Made by a program: the position numbers and the translations under genes. Shown here one piece after another: positions 48,168 through 57,439 of a stretch of 64,000 nt of DNA. The DNA is from Actinopolyspora biskrensis. Its GTDB lineage: Bacteria > Actinomycetota > Actinomycetes > Mycobacteriales > Pseudonocardiaceae. Numbering within the stretch: the stretch's first letter is position 1; the number at the start of each line of letters is the position of its first letter. The stretch is from positions 1 to 64,000 of the forward strand of contig NZ_JACBYW010000007.1 in the NCBI RefSeq assembly GCF_013408175.1, in the 5' to 3' direction. The notes beneath the pieces are model-generated. The model saw only the letters and a program-made list of their open reading frames with translations, did no database searches and was not told the DNA's origin.

Positions 48168-50444
48168 TCATTCTCCCTTCGATCCCGCGTCGGTTAAGTG
48201 GATTTGCCAGGATCCCTCAGAGGTTTGGCGTACGTCGTTGACGGTGAACTGGTTGTCGTTCTTCCAGAGCACTTCGCGTTCGTCGGGGTTGATCTTTTCG
48301 AGGTCGGCGGCGTGCTCGGGCTCGTCGATGACCATCTCGACGCGCTTGAAGCCGGGCTGGTCTCCGAACATCTCCGGCGGGATCTCCTTGGAGGCGCTGG
48401 TGAACCCGGCTTCCTCGACGGTCTCGCCGGGGGTGTAGCGCTCGAGGAGTTTGGGCAGCTCCTCGGGGGAGACGTGCAGGTTCCGGTAGACGACCGGATT
48501 GTCCGGGGTCGGGGTGTGGCCGGGCAGCTTGTCCAGCCCCTCCCGGAGGTGTTCGACTTCGCGGCTCATGTACTCGCGGTCGATGGCGTCGCCGTTGCGC
48601 AGGGTGTCGTTGATCGTGGACGCGTCCCCGCCGACGTAGCGGCGCACCGCCATGGCTTCCTCGTCCGGCAGGTGGTCGAGTTCGGGATGGTCGGCGCGCA
48701 GATCGGCCACCGCCTCGTCCCAGGAGGTGCCGTAGCGGGTTTCGACGCGGCGGCGGTACTCCTCGTCACCCTTGTCCCCCGGGCCCTGGTCCCCGTCGTC
48801 GTGGTGGCGGCCGCCGGGTTCGGGAGTCCCGTCGTCGGGCGAGTCGATCCGGGACTGGCCGGGGCCATCGGGCCCCGAAGGATCGGGGGAGTCCGACTCG
48901 GGGGAGTGGGGCACCTCGGGGCCGTTCGGCGGGGAAGGACGTGTGGGTCCGTCCTCGGGCGTGTGCGGGGATCCGACCTTGTCGGTGAGGTCGGGGTGCG
49001 GTTGTGGTCCGGCCCCGGAGTCCGGAGGTGAGGGCTGGTCCGATTGGGCCCCGGGCCCGAAAGGCCGATCGGGTTGTGATCCCGGCCCGAACGGCTGGTC
49101 CGGTTGGGAACCGGGGCCGAAGGGCTGATCCGGCTGCGAGTCGGGGCCGTTCGGCGGGCCGTGCGAGGGTCCGGAGGGTGGTTGTCCCGGATCGGATGGT
49201 GGACCGTCGGTGCGTGCCCACGGAGGGGGGTTGGGGCCCGGTGGCTGCTGTGGCCCGCTCGGCGGGCCCTGCGAGCCCGGTCCGAAGGGTTGGTTGGGCT
49301 GTGAGCCGGGCCCGTTCGGCGGACCCTGCGACCCGGGACCGCTCGGCGGGCCGTGATCCTGCGGCCGTTCGGGCCGTTGAGGTGGTTGCTTCGGCTCGTT
49401 GCCCGAATCAGGTCCCGAGGGGCGGGAGTTTCCGTCCGGAACGTGCTTGCCGACGGGGCCGGTGGGGACGTCGTCCAGCTTGCCCGCGGTCTTGCCGACC
49501 TTGCCCAGACCGGATCCGACCTTGGCCGCGATGCCGCTGCCCCCGGCAGCGGTGCCGATCAGGCTCGGGATGAGGGACCCCACGGATTTGCCCGGGTCGT
49601 TCTTCCACCCGTTGATGTCGACCGACTGCTTGAGGGTGCCGTAGGGGTCGGTGACGATCGCCTCCCCCATGCTCTTCATCCGGGCGGTGTAGATCATCGG
49701 GTGCGTCTTGTTCCAGGAGTCGCCGGGGTTCATGGTGCGCAGTCCCTTGTACGTCTCGACCGCTGCGCTGCCGACGCCTTCGACGACGCTGCCGACCACG
49801 CGCCCTGCAACCTCGAAGCTGTCGACGAGGTTCTTGCGGGCGCGGGCCATCCACCCGGGCCGGTCCGGGGCGTCGCCGCTGACTCGGCCCAGCACTGCGG
49901 TGGCGTCCTGGGCCGCGCTGCGCACGTTCTGCCGGGCCCGGTCGATGAGATCCTGGTTGGCTCGTATCCGTTCCGCGGTGGGCTGCCGACACGCCCCCGG
50001 GGGGCCGGTCGACCGGTTGTTCTGCTCGGCCTCGTTCTCGGCGTCCTGCTTGGCCTGTTCCAGGTTCTCCTTCGCCGCGGCCGCGTCCTTCTTGGCGCGG
50101 CGCAGCACCTGCGCGTACTCGTCCAGGGCCTTGCCCGCATCGGTGAACGCGTCCGCGGCGGTCAGCCACTTCTTCGGCGACTGGTCCAGGTAGTCTCGCG
50201 CCGCCTCGGCGGCATCGCCCTGCCACCCGTCGGTGGTGATCGCCCGGAAGCCGTTCCCGGCCTGGTCGAAGGCCTTACCCATGGCACGGAAGTGCCCGGC
50301 CATCTCGACGAGCTTGTCGGGATCACCGGGGATGACCTCACCGTCGACCAGGCCCACCGCTTGGCCTATCGACTGGCCCCAGTCACCGATCCGCTCCTTG
50401 AGCGCGTTCCAGTCGGCACCCAACGACGACGTGTTGCTGACCAT
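48168..50444 (-). CDS. ESX-associated polymorphic toxin with C-terminal ADP-ribosyltransferase
   Basis: 758 aa from ATG 50444. Residues 1-110 form a WXG100-like helical hairpin (FRAITTDGWQGDAAEAARDY contains the W-x-G). A helical coiled region, about 110-230, follows (LRRAKKDAAAAKENLEQAKQ). Residues about 330-560 are a Pro/Gly/Ser-rich linker built of PFGPGSQP-type repeats. The last 195 residues are an ADP-ribosyltransferase: R in NPVVYRNLHVS, STS-like EAGFTSASKEIP, and the ExE in NPDEREVLWKND, the R-S-E class of arginine-modifying toxins. It should be exported by a type VII system and kill rivals. Coupled to two ESX-type genes. Confidence 0.85.
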   Translation of the reverse strand: MVSNTSSLGADWNALKERIGDWGQSIGQAVGLVDGEVIPGDPDKLVEMAGHFRAMGKAFDQAGNGFRAITTDGWQGDAAEAARDYLDQSPKKWLTAADAFTDAGKALDEYAQVLRRAKKDAAAAKENLEQAKQDAENEAEQNNRSTGPPGACRQPTAERIRANQDLIDRARQNVRSAAQDATAVLGRVSGDAPDRPGWMARARKNLVDSFEVAGRVVGSVVEGVGSAAVETYKGLRTMNPGDSWNKTHPMIYTARMKSMGEAIVTDPYGTLKQSVDINGWKNDPGKSVGSLIPSLIGTAAGGSGIAAKVGSGLGKVGKTAGKLDDVPTGPVGKHVPDGNSRPSGPDSGNEPKQPPQRPERPQDHGPPSGPGSQGPPNGPGSQPNQPFGPGSQGPPSGPQQPPGPNPPPWARTDGPPSDPGQPPSGPSHGPPNGPDSQPDQPFGPGSQPDQPFGPGSQPDRPFGPGAQSDQPSPPDSGAGPQPHPDLTDKVGSPHTPEDGPTRPSPPNGPEVPHSPESDSPDPSGPDGPGQSRIDSPDDGTPEPGGRHHDDGDQGPGDKGDEEYRRRVETRYGTSWDEAVADLRADHPELDHLPDEEAMAVRRYVGGDASTINDTLRNGDAIDREYMSREVEHLREGLDKLPGHTPTPDNPVVYRNLHVSPEELPKLLERYTPGETVEEAGFTSASKEIPPEMFGDQPGFKRVEMVIDEPEHAADLEKINPDEREVLWKNDNQFTVNDVRQTSEGSWQIHLTDAGSKGE

Positions 50445-50917
50445 CAGAACACCTTCTCGCCCATCTGCTGGAACCAGCCGGCATCGCCCGTTTCCGCGGC
50501 GGTGGCGGCACGTTCGGAGATATCGGGAGTGGACCCGTCCTGCTGGGCCTGTTCGTAGGTCTTGGTGGGATCGCCGGTCATGACGTGGCCCACCCGGTCG
50601 AGGAACCCGCCGGCCTGCTCGTCGGCGGCGCGGTAGTTCTCGTTGGTCTCGGCCAGGGCGTCGGCGGTTTCCAGCCCGTCCTCGACGAGGTACTTCGCGC
50701 CCCACTCCCAGGACCTGCCGAACACGAGCAACGCCCCTTCGAGCTCGTCGTCACCGGCCGCGGAGGCGTTGTTGTCCACATAGCCCCGCAGCCCCCTGCC
50801 ATCGTTGGCACCGACGTCGAACGGGGCGATCTTGTCGAGCTCGTCGACCGCGTCGCGCACGCCGGTTTCGGCGCGTTCCAGCTCGTCGGAATCGACCGAG
50901 AAGTGCTGGCTACCCAT
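50444..50917 (-). CDS. ESX/WXG100-related protein, 157 aa
   Basis: ATG 50917 (MGSQHFSVDSDELERAETGV). Helical throughout, with LDKIAPFDVGANDGRGLRGY and a W-x-W turn in VFGRSWEWGAKYLVEDGLET, then TNENYRAADEQAGGFLDRVG. It resembles the longer WXG100-type partners that accompany polymorphic toxins. Its stop overlaps the toxin start by one base (TGATG), and its start overlaps the SseB-like gene by eight bases, so the three are one operon. It may be the export partner of the toxin. Confidence 0.75.
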   Translation of the reverse strand: MGSQHFSVDSDELERAETGVRDAVDELDKIAPFDVGANDGRGLRGYVDNNASAAGDDELEGALLVFGRSWEWGAKYLVEDGLETADALAETNENYRAADEQAGGFLDRVGHVMTGDPTKTYEQAQQDGSTPDISERAATAAETGDAGWFQQMGEKVF

Positions 50918-51392
50918 CGGCAGTGTCTCCGTGATCGCCGGTGTCGGGATCCAGGGCGATGGCGGCGGGCACGGTGCCGGGCACCGGCGGCAGCGCCACG
51001 GTGTGCTCGGCGGCGGGATCGAGCAGCACCCCCGTGCCGCGCGGCAGCTGGGCGAGCAGCTCGTCGAACACCTCGGCCCCGGACAGCTGCCCGTACGTGA
51101 TCGACACGTCGCCGCGCTGCCCGCGCAGCGCGTAGTCGGCCAGCTGCTGGTAGTCGGAGAACACCGGCAACCACCACAGCCCGCCGGACTCGGCGGACAT
51201 GACGGCAACGGTGTACCCGCTCTCGCCGTGCTCGGTCTCAACGAGCAGCGCAACGGACCGCAGCGCCTCCAGCAGCGACTCCGGGCCGTGGCCCTGCTGC
51301 ACCGCCAGCGCCGCCCGGACCACCTCACCGCTCTGCCGGGAGTCCGCGTGCCCGGGTACCGGCAGGGTGCCGCTCCAGCCGTACCGGCTCAT
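50910..51392 (-). CDS. SseB-like protein of a type VII-associated operon
   Basis: 160 aa from ATG 51392 (GTG 51395 also possible). The sequence VVRAALAVQQGHGPESLLEA, VAVMSAESGGLWWLPVFSDY and QQLADYALRGQRGDVSITYG, ending VLLDPAAEHTVALPPVPGTV, matches the SseB-type domain found in actinobacterial ESX-type loci. The pattern FSDY...A...G is the characteristic part. Its exact role is not known. It is the first gene of the toxin operon. Confidence 0.75.
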   Translation of the reverse strand: MSRYGWSGTLPVPGHADSRQSGEVVRAALAVQQGHGPESLLEALRSVALLVETEHGESGYTVAVMSAESGGLWWLPVFSDYQQLADYALRGQRGDVSITYGQLSGAEVFDELLAQLPRGTGVLLDPAAEHTVALPPVPGTVPAAIALDPDTGDHGDTADG

Positions 51393-51806
51393 CACCCGAG
51401 CGGTCCGAGACGGTGTTCGGAATCGGACAGGCCGCTCCCGCGGTGCCGTGTCCGCAACCGGACGGTTTCCGCGCCTCTCGCGCCACGCATGATCACATTC
51501 TAGGACAACCGGGTGTTTCGGGAGGTGAACCGCGGGACATCGTTCCGCTGTTCGTGACACCTCACACGTGGCCTCTCGGGTTTTCCTGGTATTGCTCCGT
51601 TCGGACGACCGGTGAGCACGGCACTTCGGTGGGTCGGTTTTTCCGCCGGAAGGATCAGAGCGGATGGGAGGGCCTTTCTGTGCCACGAACCCATGTAGGC
51701 CGTTCCGGCGAAATTCCGCGGACACGCGCGTTCGATGTTGACTGGCCCCGGAAACGGCGGGTTGGCTCTTGCGCTGTCGAACCGCGACGTCCAACCGGGG
51801 TGGACA
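51393..51806. other. 414-bp divergent region between the toxin operon and GH65 gene
   Basis: No gene was seen. It must hold both promoters. A stretch rich in short T-runs (GGGTTTTCCTGGTATTGCTC, near 51570) is the only AT-rich part. Confidence 0.4.
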
Positions 51807-54509
51807 ATGGGACTGTCATCGAGACGAGCGGGCGGTGTCCTCACCGGAGCGCTGCTCGCGATCACCACGGCCGTGGCTCCGGCGCAGGCGAATCCCACGC
51901 CGGACGAGCCCTCCGCGTCCTCCGCGGAGCACGGCCGCGGGTGCTCGCCGAACGATCCGGGGTGGGTGCTGTCGACCGGGGAGTTCGACCCCGCCTACAC
52001 CAGGCACGCCTTCGTCGGCAACGGCTACCTCTCCCAGCGGGTGCCTCCCACGGGAACCGGATACGTGGCCACCGGGGGCGAAACCGGGTTCCCGCTGGAA
52101 ACCCCGCGTTTCGACGGTGCCTTCGTCAGCGGGCTCCACGGCAGCGGTCCGAGCGCGCAGACCGACGAGGACAAGCACGCCATCGCCGCGATCCCCACCT
52201 GGTCCACCCTGACCGTCGACAACGGGGCCGGGACCTACGGCGCGGAAACCCCGGAAGGGCGGATCTCCGATTTCGAGCAGTCCCTCAACTTGCGCTGCGG
52301 GCTGCTGCGCACCTCGTTGACCTGGACCTCGGAGGACGGCAGGAGGACCGACCTGGTCTACGAGATCGTGGCCGACCGCTCCGAACCGCACGCGGGAGCC
52401 GTGCGGCTGCGCATGACCCCGCACTGGAGCGGACGGGCCACCGTGACGGGCGCGATCGACGGTGCCGGTGCGCGCCGGATGGAACCGACCGGCGGTGGTT
52501 CCGCGGACGGCGCCGTCCACGTCGGGTTCCGGACCGACGAGGTCGGCGAGACCGGCACGGTCGCTTCGACGCTGCGCCCCGGAGAGGCCGTGCGCGCGAG
52601 CACCACCGCGCGCGAGGATGGCGTCGCGGGCCTCGACGCCGAGCAGTCGGTCAGCTTCCGCGCGCGGCGGGGGCACAGCTACGAGTTCGGCAAGTACGTC
52701 GGAGTGGACACCTCGTTGACCTCCGCGGACCCTCGCGCCTCGGCCCTGTCCGCGGCACGGGAGGCCGCCGAGCGCGGCTGGCGGGAGCTCTTCACCGCGC
52801 ACGCGGACAGTTGGCAGCGGTTGTGGCGCAGCGACATCCGCACACCGGGGCGGCCGGAGATGCAGCGATGGCTGCGCTCGAGCAAGTACGCCCTGCTGTC
52901 CAGCATCCGGCGCGGCCAGGAGAACAGCATCTCCCCGGCCGGCCTGAGCAGCGACAACTACGCCGGGCTGGTCTTCTGGGACGCCGAACTGTGGATGTAT
53001 CCCGCGCTGCTGGCGCAGCACCCGCGCGTCGCCGAGTCGATCCCGGCCTACCGCGAGCGGACGCTGGGCGCCGCCGAGCGCAACGCCGAGCGAACCGGAC
53101 AGCAGGGCGCTTTCTACCCGTGGACCAGCGCCGACAGCGGTGACCTCGACACCGACTGCCACAGCTGGGACCCGCCGCACTGCCTGACCCAGAACCACCT
53201 GCAGGGCGACATCGCGCTGGCCACCTGGCAGTACTACCAGGCGACCGGGGACGAGAAGTGGCTGCGCGAGCACGGCTGGCCGGTGCTGCGCGGCATCGCC
53301 GAGTACTGGGCCGGACGCGTGACGCGCAATTCCGACGGCAGCTACTCGATCAACGACGTCGCCGGACCCGACGAGTACAGCAACGGGGTGGACGACGGCG
53401 CGTTCACCAACGCGGGAGCGGCGACCGCGCTGCGCGACGCGACCAGCGCCGCCGAGGTGCTCGGCGAACCGGCCCCGGAGCGGTGGAGCCGGATCTCCGA
53501 GGGCCTGCGCGTTCCCTTCGACGAGGAGCAGGGGGTGTTCCTGCAGTACGCGGGCTACGACGGGAGCGAGATCAAACAGGCCGACACCGTGCTGCTGCAG
53601 TATCCGCTGGAGTGGCCGATGTCGGAGGAGCGGGCGAGGAACACGCTGGACTACTACGCCCAGCGCACCGACCCGGACGGCCCGGCGATGACCGACGCGG
53701 TGCACGCGATCGACGCGGCTGCGGGCGGCAGGCCCGGCTGTGTGACCAACACCTACCTGAACCGTTCGATCCGCCCCTTCGTCCGGGAACCCTTCGCCCA
53801 GTTCTCCGAGGCGCGGGGAGATCAGGCAGGTGACGACGGTGGTTCGCCCGCGTTGAACTTCCTGACCGGGAACGGCGGGTTCCTGCAGACCTTCACGCAC
53901 GGCCTGACCGGGCTGCGCTGGAGGGCCGACGCGGTGCGGCTGGACCCGACGCTGCCGCCGCAGTTCCCGCGGGGCGTGGACCTGACCGGCATGAAGTGGC
54001 AGGGGCGCACCTACGACGTCCACATCGGACCGGACAGCACGCGGGTGCGGCTGCGCGACGGTGAGCCGTTCACCGTGCGCACCCCGGACGGGGAACACAC
54101 GGTCGAGGAGGGGAGGCCGTTGACGATCGACACCCGGCGGCCGGACCTGGAGCCGACGGCCAACCTCGCCCGCTGCCGGACGGTCACGGCCAGCGGATCC
54201 GAGCCGGGCAAGTACGCCGAAGCGGCCGTGGACGGCAGCACGGCCACCACGTGGACCGCGGACGAGCGGCGGGCCGAGCTGACCGTGGAGCTGGACGAGC
54301 CGGCGCGGGTCGACCGGGTCGAGCCACAGTGGACCGATGTGGCCCCCGTCGAGCACCGCGTGCTCACCTCGGTGGACGGCCACCACTTCAGCGAGTTCGA
54401 CCCCGAGGCGGACGGGCCGGTGCTCGCCCGCTACGTGCGGGTGGAGGTGACCGGCCCGCGAGGGGAAGGGCACTCCGGAGTCAGGGAGCTGACCGTGACC
54501 GCGCGGTGA
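51807..54509 (+). CDS. Secreted GH65-family glycosidase with C-terminal F5/8-type carbohydrate-binding domain
   Basis: 900 aa from ATG 51807. The signal peptide (TGALLAITTAVAPAQANPTP) is cleaved near residue 28. N-terminal beta-domain: WVLSTGEFDPAYTRHAFVGN then GYLSQRVPPTG, as in acid trehalase/Ath1. The (alpha/alpha)6 barrel has YAGLVFWDAELWMYPALLAQ, TQNHLQGDIALATWQYYQAT and the general acid Glu in INDVAGPDEYSNGVDDGAFT. The last 140 residues form an F5/8-type C domain (LARCRTVTASGSEPGKYAEA, ATTWTADERRAELTVELDEP). It should cleave trehalose-like or other alpha-glucosides outside the cell; the substrate is not certain. Confidence 0.85.
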   Translation: MGLSSRRAGGVLTGALLAITTAVAPAQANPTPDEPSASSAEHGRGCSPNDPGWVLSTGEFDPAYTRHAFVGNGYLSQRVPPTGTGYVATGGETGFPLETPRFDGAFVSGLHGSGPSAQTDEDKHAIAAIPTWSTLTVDNGAGTYGAETPEGRISDFEQSLNLRCGLLRTSLTWTSEDGRRTDLVYEIVADRSEPHAGAVRLRMTPHWSGRATVTGAIDGAGARRMEPTGGGSADGAVHVGFRTDEVGETGTVASTLRPGEAVRASTTAREDGVAGLDAEQSVSFRARRGHSYEFGKYVGVDTSLTSADPRASALSAAREAAERGWRELFTAHADSWQRLWRSDIRTPGRPEMQRWLRSSKYALLSSIRRGQENSISPAGLSSDNYAGLVFWDAELWMYPALLAQHPRVAESIPAYRERTLGAAERNAERTGQQGAFYPWTSADSGDLDTDCHSWDPPHCLTQNHLQGDIALATWQYYQATGDEKWLREHGWPVLRGIAEYWAGRVTRNSDGSYSINDVAGPDEYSNGVDDGAFTNAGAATALRDATSAAEVLGEPAPERWSRISEGLRVPFDEEQGVFLQYAGYDGSEIKQADTVLLQYPLEWPMSEERARNTLDYYAQRTDPDGPAMTDAVHAIDAAAGGRPGCVTNTYLNRSIRPFVREPFAQFSEARGDQAGDDGGSPALNFLTGNGGFLQTFTHGLTGLRWRADAVRLDPTLPPQFPRGVDLTGMKWQGRTYDVHIGPDSTRVRLRDGEPFTVRTPDGEHTVEEGRPLTIDTRRPDLEPTANLARCRTVTASGSEPGKYAEAAVDGSTATTWTADERRAELTVELDEPARVDRVEPQWTDVAPVEHRVLTSVDGHHFSEFDPEADGPVLARYVRVEVTGPRGEGHSGVRELTVTAR

Positions 54510-54544
54510 GCGGGAGCTCCCGTGGAGTGTTCTGCGTGGTCGCT

Positions 54545-54605
54545 CGCTTGAGCGTGGTCGTTTCGGCGCCGCCGCGCCGGAGGGGCCCTCAAGCCGACCG
54601 AGCCG
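54545..54605 (+). repeat. Dispersed repeat B, copy 3 (short)
   Basis: GCGTGGTCGTTTCGGCGCCG-CCGCGCCGGAGGGGCCCTC, then AAGCCGACCGAGCC. The core hairpin is kept; the right part is diverged. Confidence 0.5.
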
Positions 54606-54695
54606 CCGGCCCTGCGGGCGAACCCTGGCACGCGGGGCGCCGCCGGTGGTACAACGAAGTCCACGCGGTCCGGCTCACACGGGACCCCACAGCAG

Positions 54696-54730
54696 GGACC
54701 AAGGTCCCGCCCGGGGCGGGACCTCGGTCC
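54696..54730 (+). other. Stable hairpin in the cydA leader
   Basis: GGACCAAGGTCCCGCC (54696-54711) pairs with GGCGGGACCTCGGTCC (54715-54730) over 16 positions with a single A/C mismatch and a three-base loop. It ends 59 bases before the cydA start. No U-run follows, so it may be a leader structure rather than a terminator. Confidence 0.6.
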
Positions 54731-54789
54731 GCGCACGAGAGGACCAACGGACCTGTGAGCCCCCGTGAACACCGGGGAACCTGGGAACC

Positions 54790-56307
54790 GTGGATCTTCT
54801 CGATATCGCCAGGTGGCAGTTCGGGATCACGACGGTCTACCACTTCCTGATGGTCCCGTTGACGATCGGACTCGCGATCCTCGTCGCCGGGATGCAGACC
54901 GCGTGGTACCGCACGGGCAACGAGCGGTACCTGAAGATGACCAAGTTCTGGGGCAAGCTCATGATGGTCAACTTCGCCATGGGCGTGGTGACCGGCATCG
55001 TGCAGGAGTTCCAGTTCGGAATGGCCTGGAGCGAGTACTCCAGGTTCGTGGGCGACGTCTTCGGCGCCCCGCTGGCGATGGAGGGCATCGTCGCCTTCTT
55101 CGTCGAATCGGTCTTCCTCGGGCTGTGGATCTTCGGCTGGGACCGGCTGTCCAAACGGGTGCACCTGGCCTGCGCGTGGGCCTTCTCGCTGGCCACGGTG
55201 GCTTCGGCCTACTTCATCCTGGCCGCCAACTCCTGGATGCAGCACCCGGTCGGGGTGGAGATGGTCGACGGGCAACCACGCCTGAGCTCCATCTGGGCGG
55301 TGCTGACCAACAGCACCCTGCTCGCCGCCTTCCCGCACACGATCTTCGGCTGCTTCGCGGTGGCCGGGACCTTCGTGCTCGGCATCGCCGCGTGGAAGGT
55401 GTGGAAGCGGGACCGGGCCGGTGTTCCGCACGACGAGGACCGCAGGGTTTGGCACAAGTCCATGCGGGTCGGCGCCTGGGTGGCCGTGGTGGCCTTCGCC
55501 GGGCTGGCCGTGTCGGGTGACGTGCAGGGCAAGCTGATGTTCTCCCAGCAGCCGATGAAGATGGCCTCGGCGGAGGCGCTGTGCCACACCGAGCAGCCCG
55601 CGAGCTTCTCGGTGTTCGCCTACGGAGACGTGAGCCAGCCCGACTGCGAAGACGTCAAGAGCCTCACCGTCCCCTTCCTGCTGTCCTACCTCGCGCACGG
55701 GGACTTCAGCACCGAGGTCAAGGGCGTCCAGCAGCTCCAGCGGGAGTACGAGCAGCAGTACGGCACGAACTACCCGGACGACCCGCGGCTGGGCGAGCTC
55801 GCGGGCGAGCCGATCGACTACCGGCCGAACCTCCCCGTCACCTACTGGGGGTTCCGCTTCATGATCGGGTTCGGCGCCGTCTCGGCGCTGGCCGCCGTGG
55901 CGGTGCTGTGGTTCACGCGGAAGGGCCGTTTCCCGACGGGACGCTGGTGGGGCCCGCTGGCGCTGGCCTCTATCGCCACGCCGTTCCTGGCCAACGTCTT
56001 CGGCTGGGTGTTCACCGAGATGGGCAGGCAGCCCTTCGTCGTGGTCCCCAACCCGAACCCGTCCGGGGTGGACGGTGTTCGGATGTACACCGCGCGGGCG
56101 GTCTCCTCCGGGGTGGCACCGGGCGAGATGCTCACCTCGCTGATCGCGCTGACCTCCGTCTACGCGGTGCTGCTCGTCGTCGAGGTGTTCCTGATGGTGC
56201 GCTACGCGCGCGGCGGGTTCGAGGCGGTCATGCCCCCGAAGCACTCCGACGACGGGGGAGACGACTCCGATTCGGATGAATCCGATGTGCTGTCCTTCGC
56301 GTACTAG
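54790..56307 (+). CDS. cydA: Cytochrome bd oxidase subunit I
   Basis: 505 aa from GTG 54790. Starts LLDIARWQFGITTVYHFLMV, with the heme-ligand His in YHFLMVPLTIGLAILV. Nine membrane helices are expected. The Q-loop lies between residues about 250 and 330 and is short, and NVFGWVFTEMGRQPFVVVPN is the quinol-site motif. MVNFAMGVVTGIVQEFQFGM and the second heme-ligand His in AAFPHTIFGCFAV are conserved. Together with CydB it reduces oxygen with menaquinol at high affinity without pumping protons. First gene of the cyd operon. Confidence 0.95.
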   Translation: MDLLDIARWQFGITTVYHFLMVPLTIGLAILVAGMQTAWYRTGNERYLKMTKFWGKLMMVNFAMGVVTGIVQEFQFGMAWSEYSRFVGDVFGAPLAMEGIVAFFVESVFLGLWIFGWDRLSKRVHLACAWAFSLATVASAYFILAANSWMQHPVGVEMVDGQPRLSSIWAVLTNSTLLAAFPHTIFGCFAVAGTFVLGIAAWKVWKRDRAGVPHDEDRRVWHKSMRVGAWVAVVAFAGLAVSGDVQGKLMFSQQPMKMASAEALCHTEQPASFSVFAYGDVSQPDCEDVKSLTVPFLLSYLAHGDFSTEVKGVQQLQREYEQQYGTNYPDDPRLGELAGEPIDYRPNLPVTYWGFRFMIGFGAVSALAAVAVLWFTRKGRFPTGRWWGPLALASIATPFLANVFGWVFTEMGRQPFVVVPNPNPSGVDGVRMYTARAVSSGVAPGEMLTSLIALTSVYAVLLVVEVFLMVRYARGGFEAVMPPKHSDDGGDDSDSDESDVLSFAY

Positions 56308-56415
56308 GCCCGCCGAAGCACCGCGATGCGCGACCGGGCTGCGGCCCGCGCGCCGGAGCCCGGCCGCGGGAGCGCCCTCCGCGCCGCCCCGTTCGACCAC
56401 CGCCGGAGTGAGCTG

Positions 56416-57423
56416 ATGGATCTGCCGACTTTCTGGTTCTGCGTTATCGCCCTGCTCTGGCTGGGATACCTCTTCCTGGAGGGATTCGACTTCGGGGTGG
56501 GGATGCTGCTGCCGGTCCTGGGGCGCGGGGAAGCCGAGCGCCGCGTGCTGATCAACACGATCGGTCCGGTGTGGGACGGCAACGAGGTGTGGCTGATCGT
56601 GGCGGGCGGCTCCATGTTCGCCGCTTTCCCCGGGTGGTACGCCTCCCTGTTCAGCACCGCCTACCTCCCGCTGACCGTGCTGCTGATCGTGCTCATCGGC
56701 AGGGGAGTGGCCTTCGAGTACCGGGGCAAAGTGGACACCGCCCGGTGGCGGAGGTCCTGGGACGCGGTCATCGTGCTGGCCTCCTGGGCGGCCCCGCTGA
56801 TGGTCGGCCTGATGCTGTCGGCGACCGTGTTCGGGCTCCCGCTGGACGCCAACGGCGACAGGGTGGGAAGCCCGCTGGTCATCCTGACCTGGCCGAACGT
56901 CCTCGGGGCCGTGTCAGTGCTCGCGTTCTCGCTGCTGCACGGAGCGGCCTTCCTCGCCCTGAAGACCGAGGGCGATGTGCGGGCGCGCGCCCAGCGGTTC
57001 GCGCTGATCCTGGGAGTGCCGCTGCTGGCCCCGCTCGTCGCGCTGCTGCTGGTGGCGCAGCTGCGGGAGGGCGCGAGCTGGACCTGGATCCCGCTGCTGA
57101 TCTCCCTAGCGGCCGGACTCGCCGCCCTGGCCCGTCAGGCGAGGTCCCGGGACGGTCAGGCGTTCACCCTGCAGGGAATCGCGCTGGCCGGAGCCGTGGT
57201 CACCCTGTTCGGCGCGCTGTGGCCGAACGTGCTCCCGTCCACCATCACCCCGGAGTGGTCGCTTTCCGTGGCCGAAACCGCCTCCAGCCCCTACACGCTG
57301 ACCGTGGTGAGCTGGGTGGCGGCCTTCGGGACCCCGGCCGTGCTGATCTACCAGGGTTGGACCTACTGGGTCTTCCGGAAGCGGATAGGGACCAAGCACA
57401 TCCCCCCGATCCACGCTCCTTAG
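56416..57423 (+). CDS. cydB: Cytochrome bd oxidase subunit II
   Basis: 335 aa from ATG 56416 (a longer frame from 56326 has no start context). Motifs: LPTFWFCVIALLWLGYLFLE, GFDFGVGMLLPVLGRGEAER, TIGPVWDGNEVWLIVAGGSM (typical of CydB) and FSTAYLPLTVLLIVLIGRGV. The end is TYWVFRKRIGTKHIPPIHAP. Eight or nine membrane helices. It pairs with CydA. 108 bp separate the two genes. Confidence 0.95.
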   Translation: MDLPTFWFCVIALLWLGYLFLEGFDFGVGMLLPVLGRGEAERRVLINTIGPVWDGNEVWLIVAGGSMFAAFPGWYASLFSTAYLPLTVLLIVLIGRGVAFEYRGKVDTARWRRSWDAVIVLASWAAPLMVGLMLSATVFGLPLDANGDRVGSPLVILTWPNVLGAVSVLAFSLLHGAAFLALKTEGDVRARAQRFALILGVPLLAPLVALLLVAQLREGASWTWIPLLISLAAGLAALARQARSRDGQAFTLQGIALAGAVVTLFGALWPNVLPSTITPEWSLSVAETASSPYTLTVVSWVAAFGTPAVLIYQGWTYWVFRKRIGTKHIPPIHAP

Positions 57424-57439
57424 CGAGTCGGCGGCTCGG

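Noticed and set aside
48198-49031. Plus-strand frame opposite the ART toxin
   Set aside because: Antisense to a gene with clear WXG and ART motifs; composition is that of a shadow.
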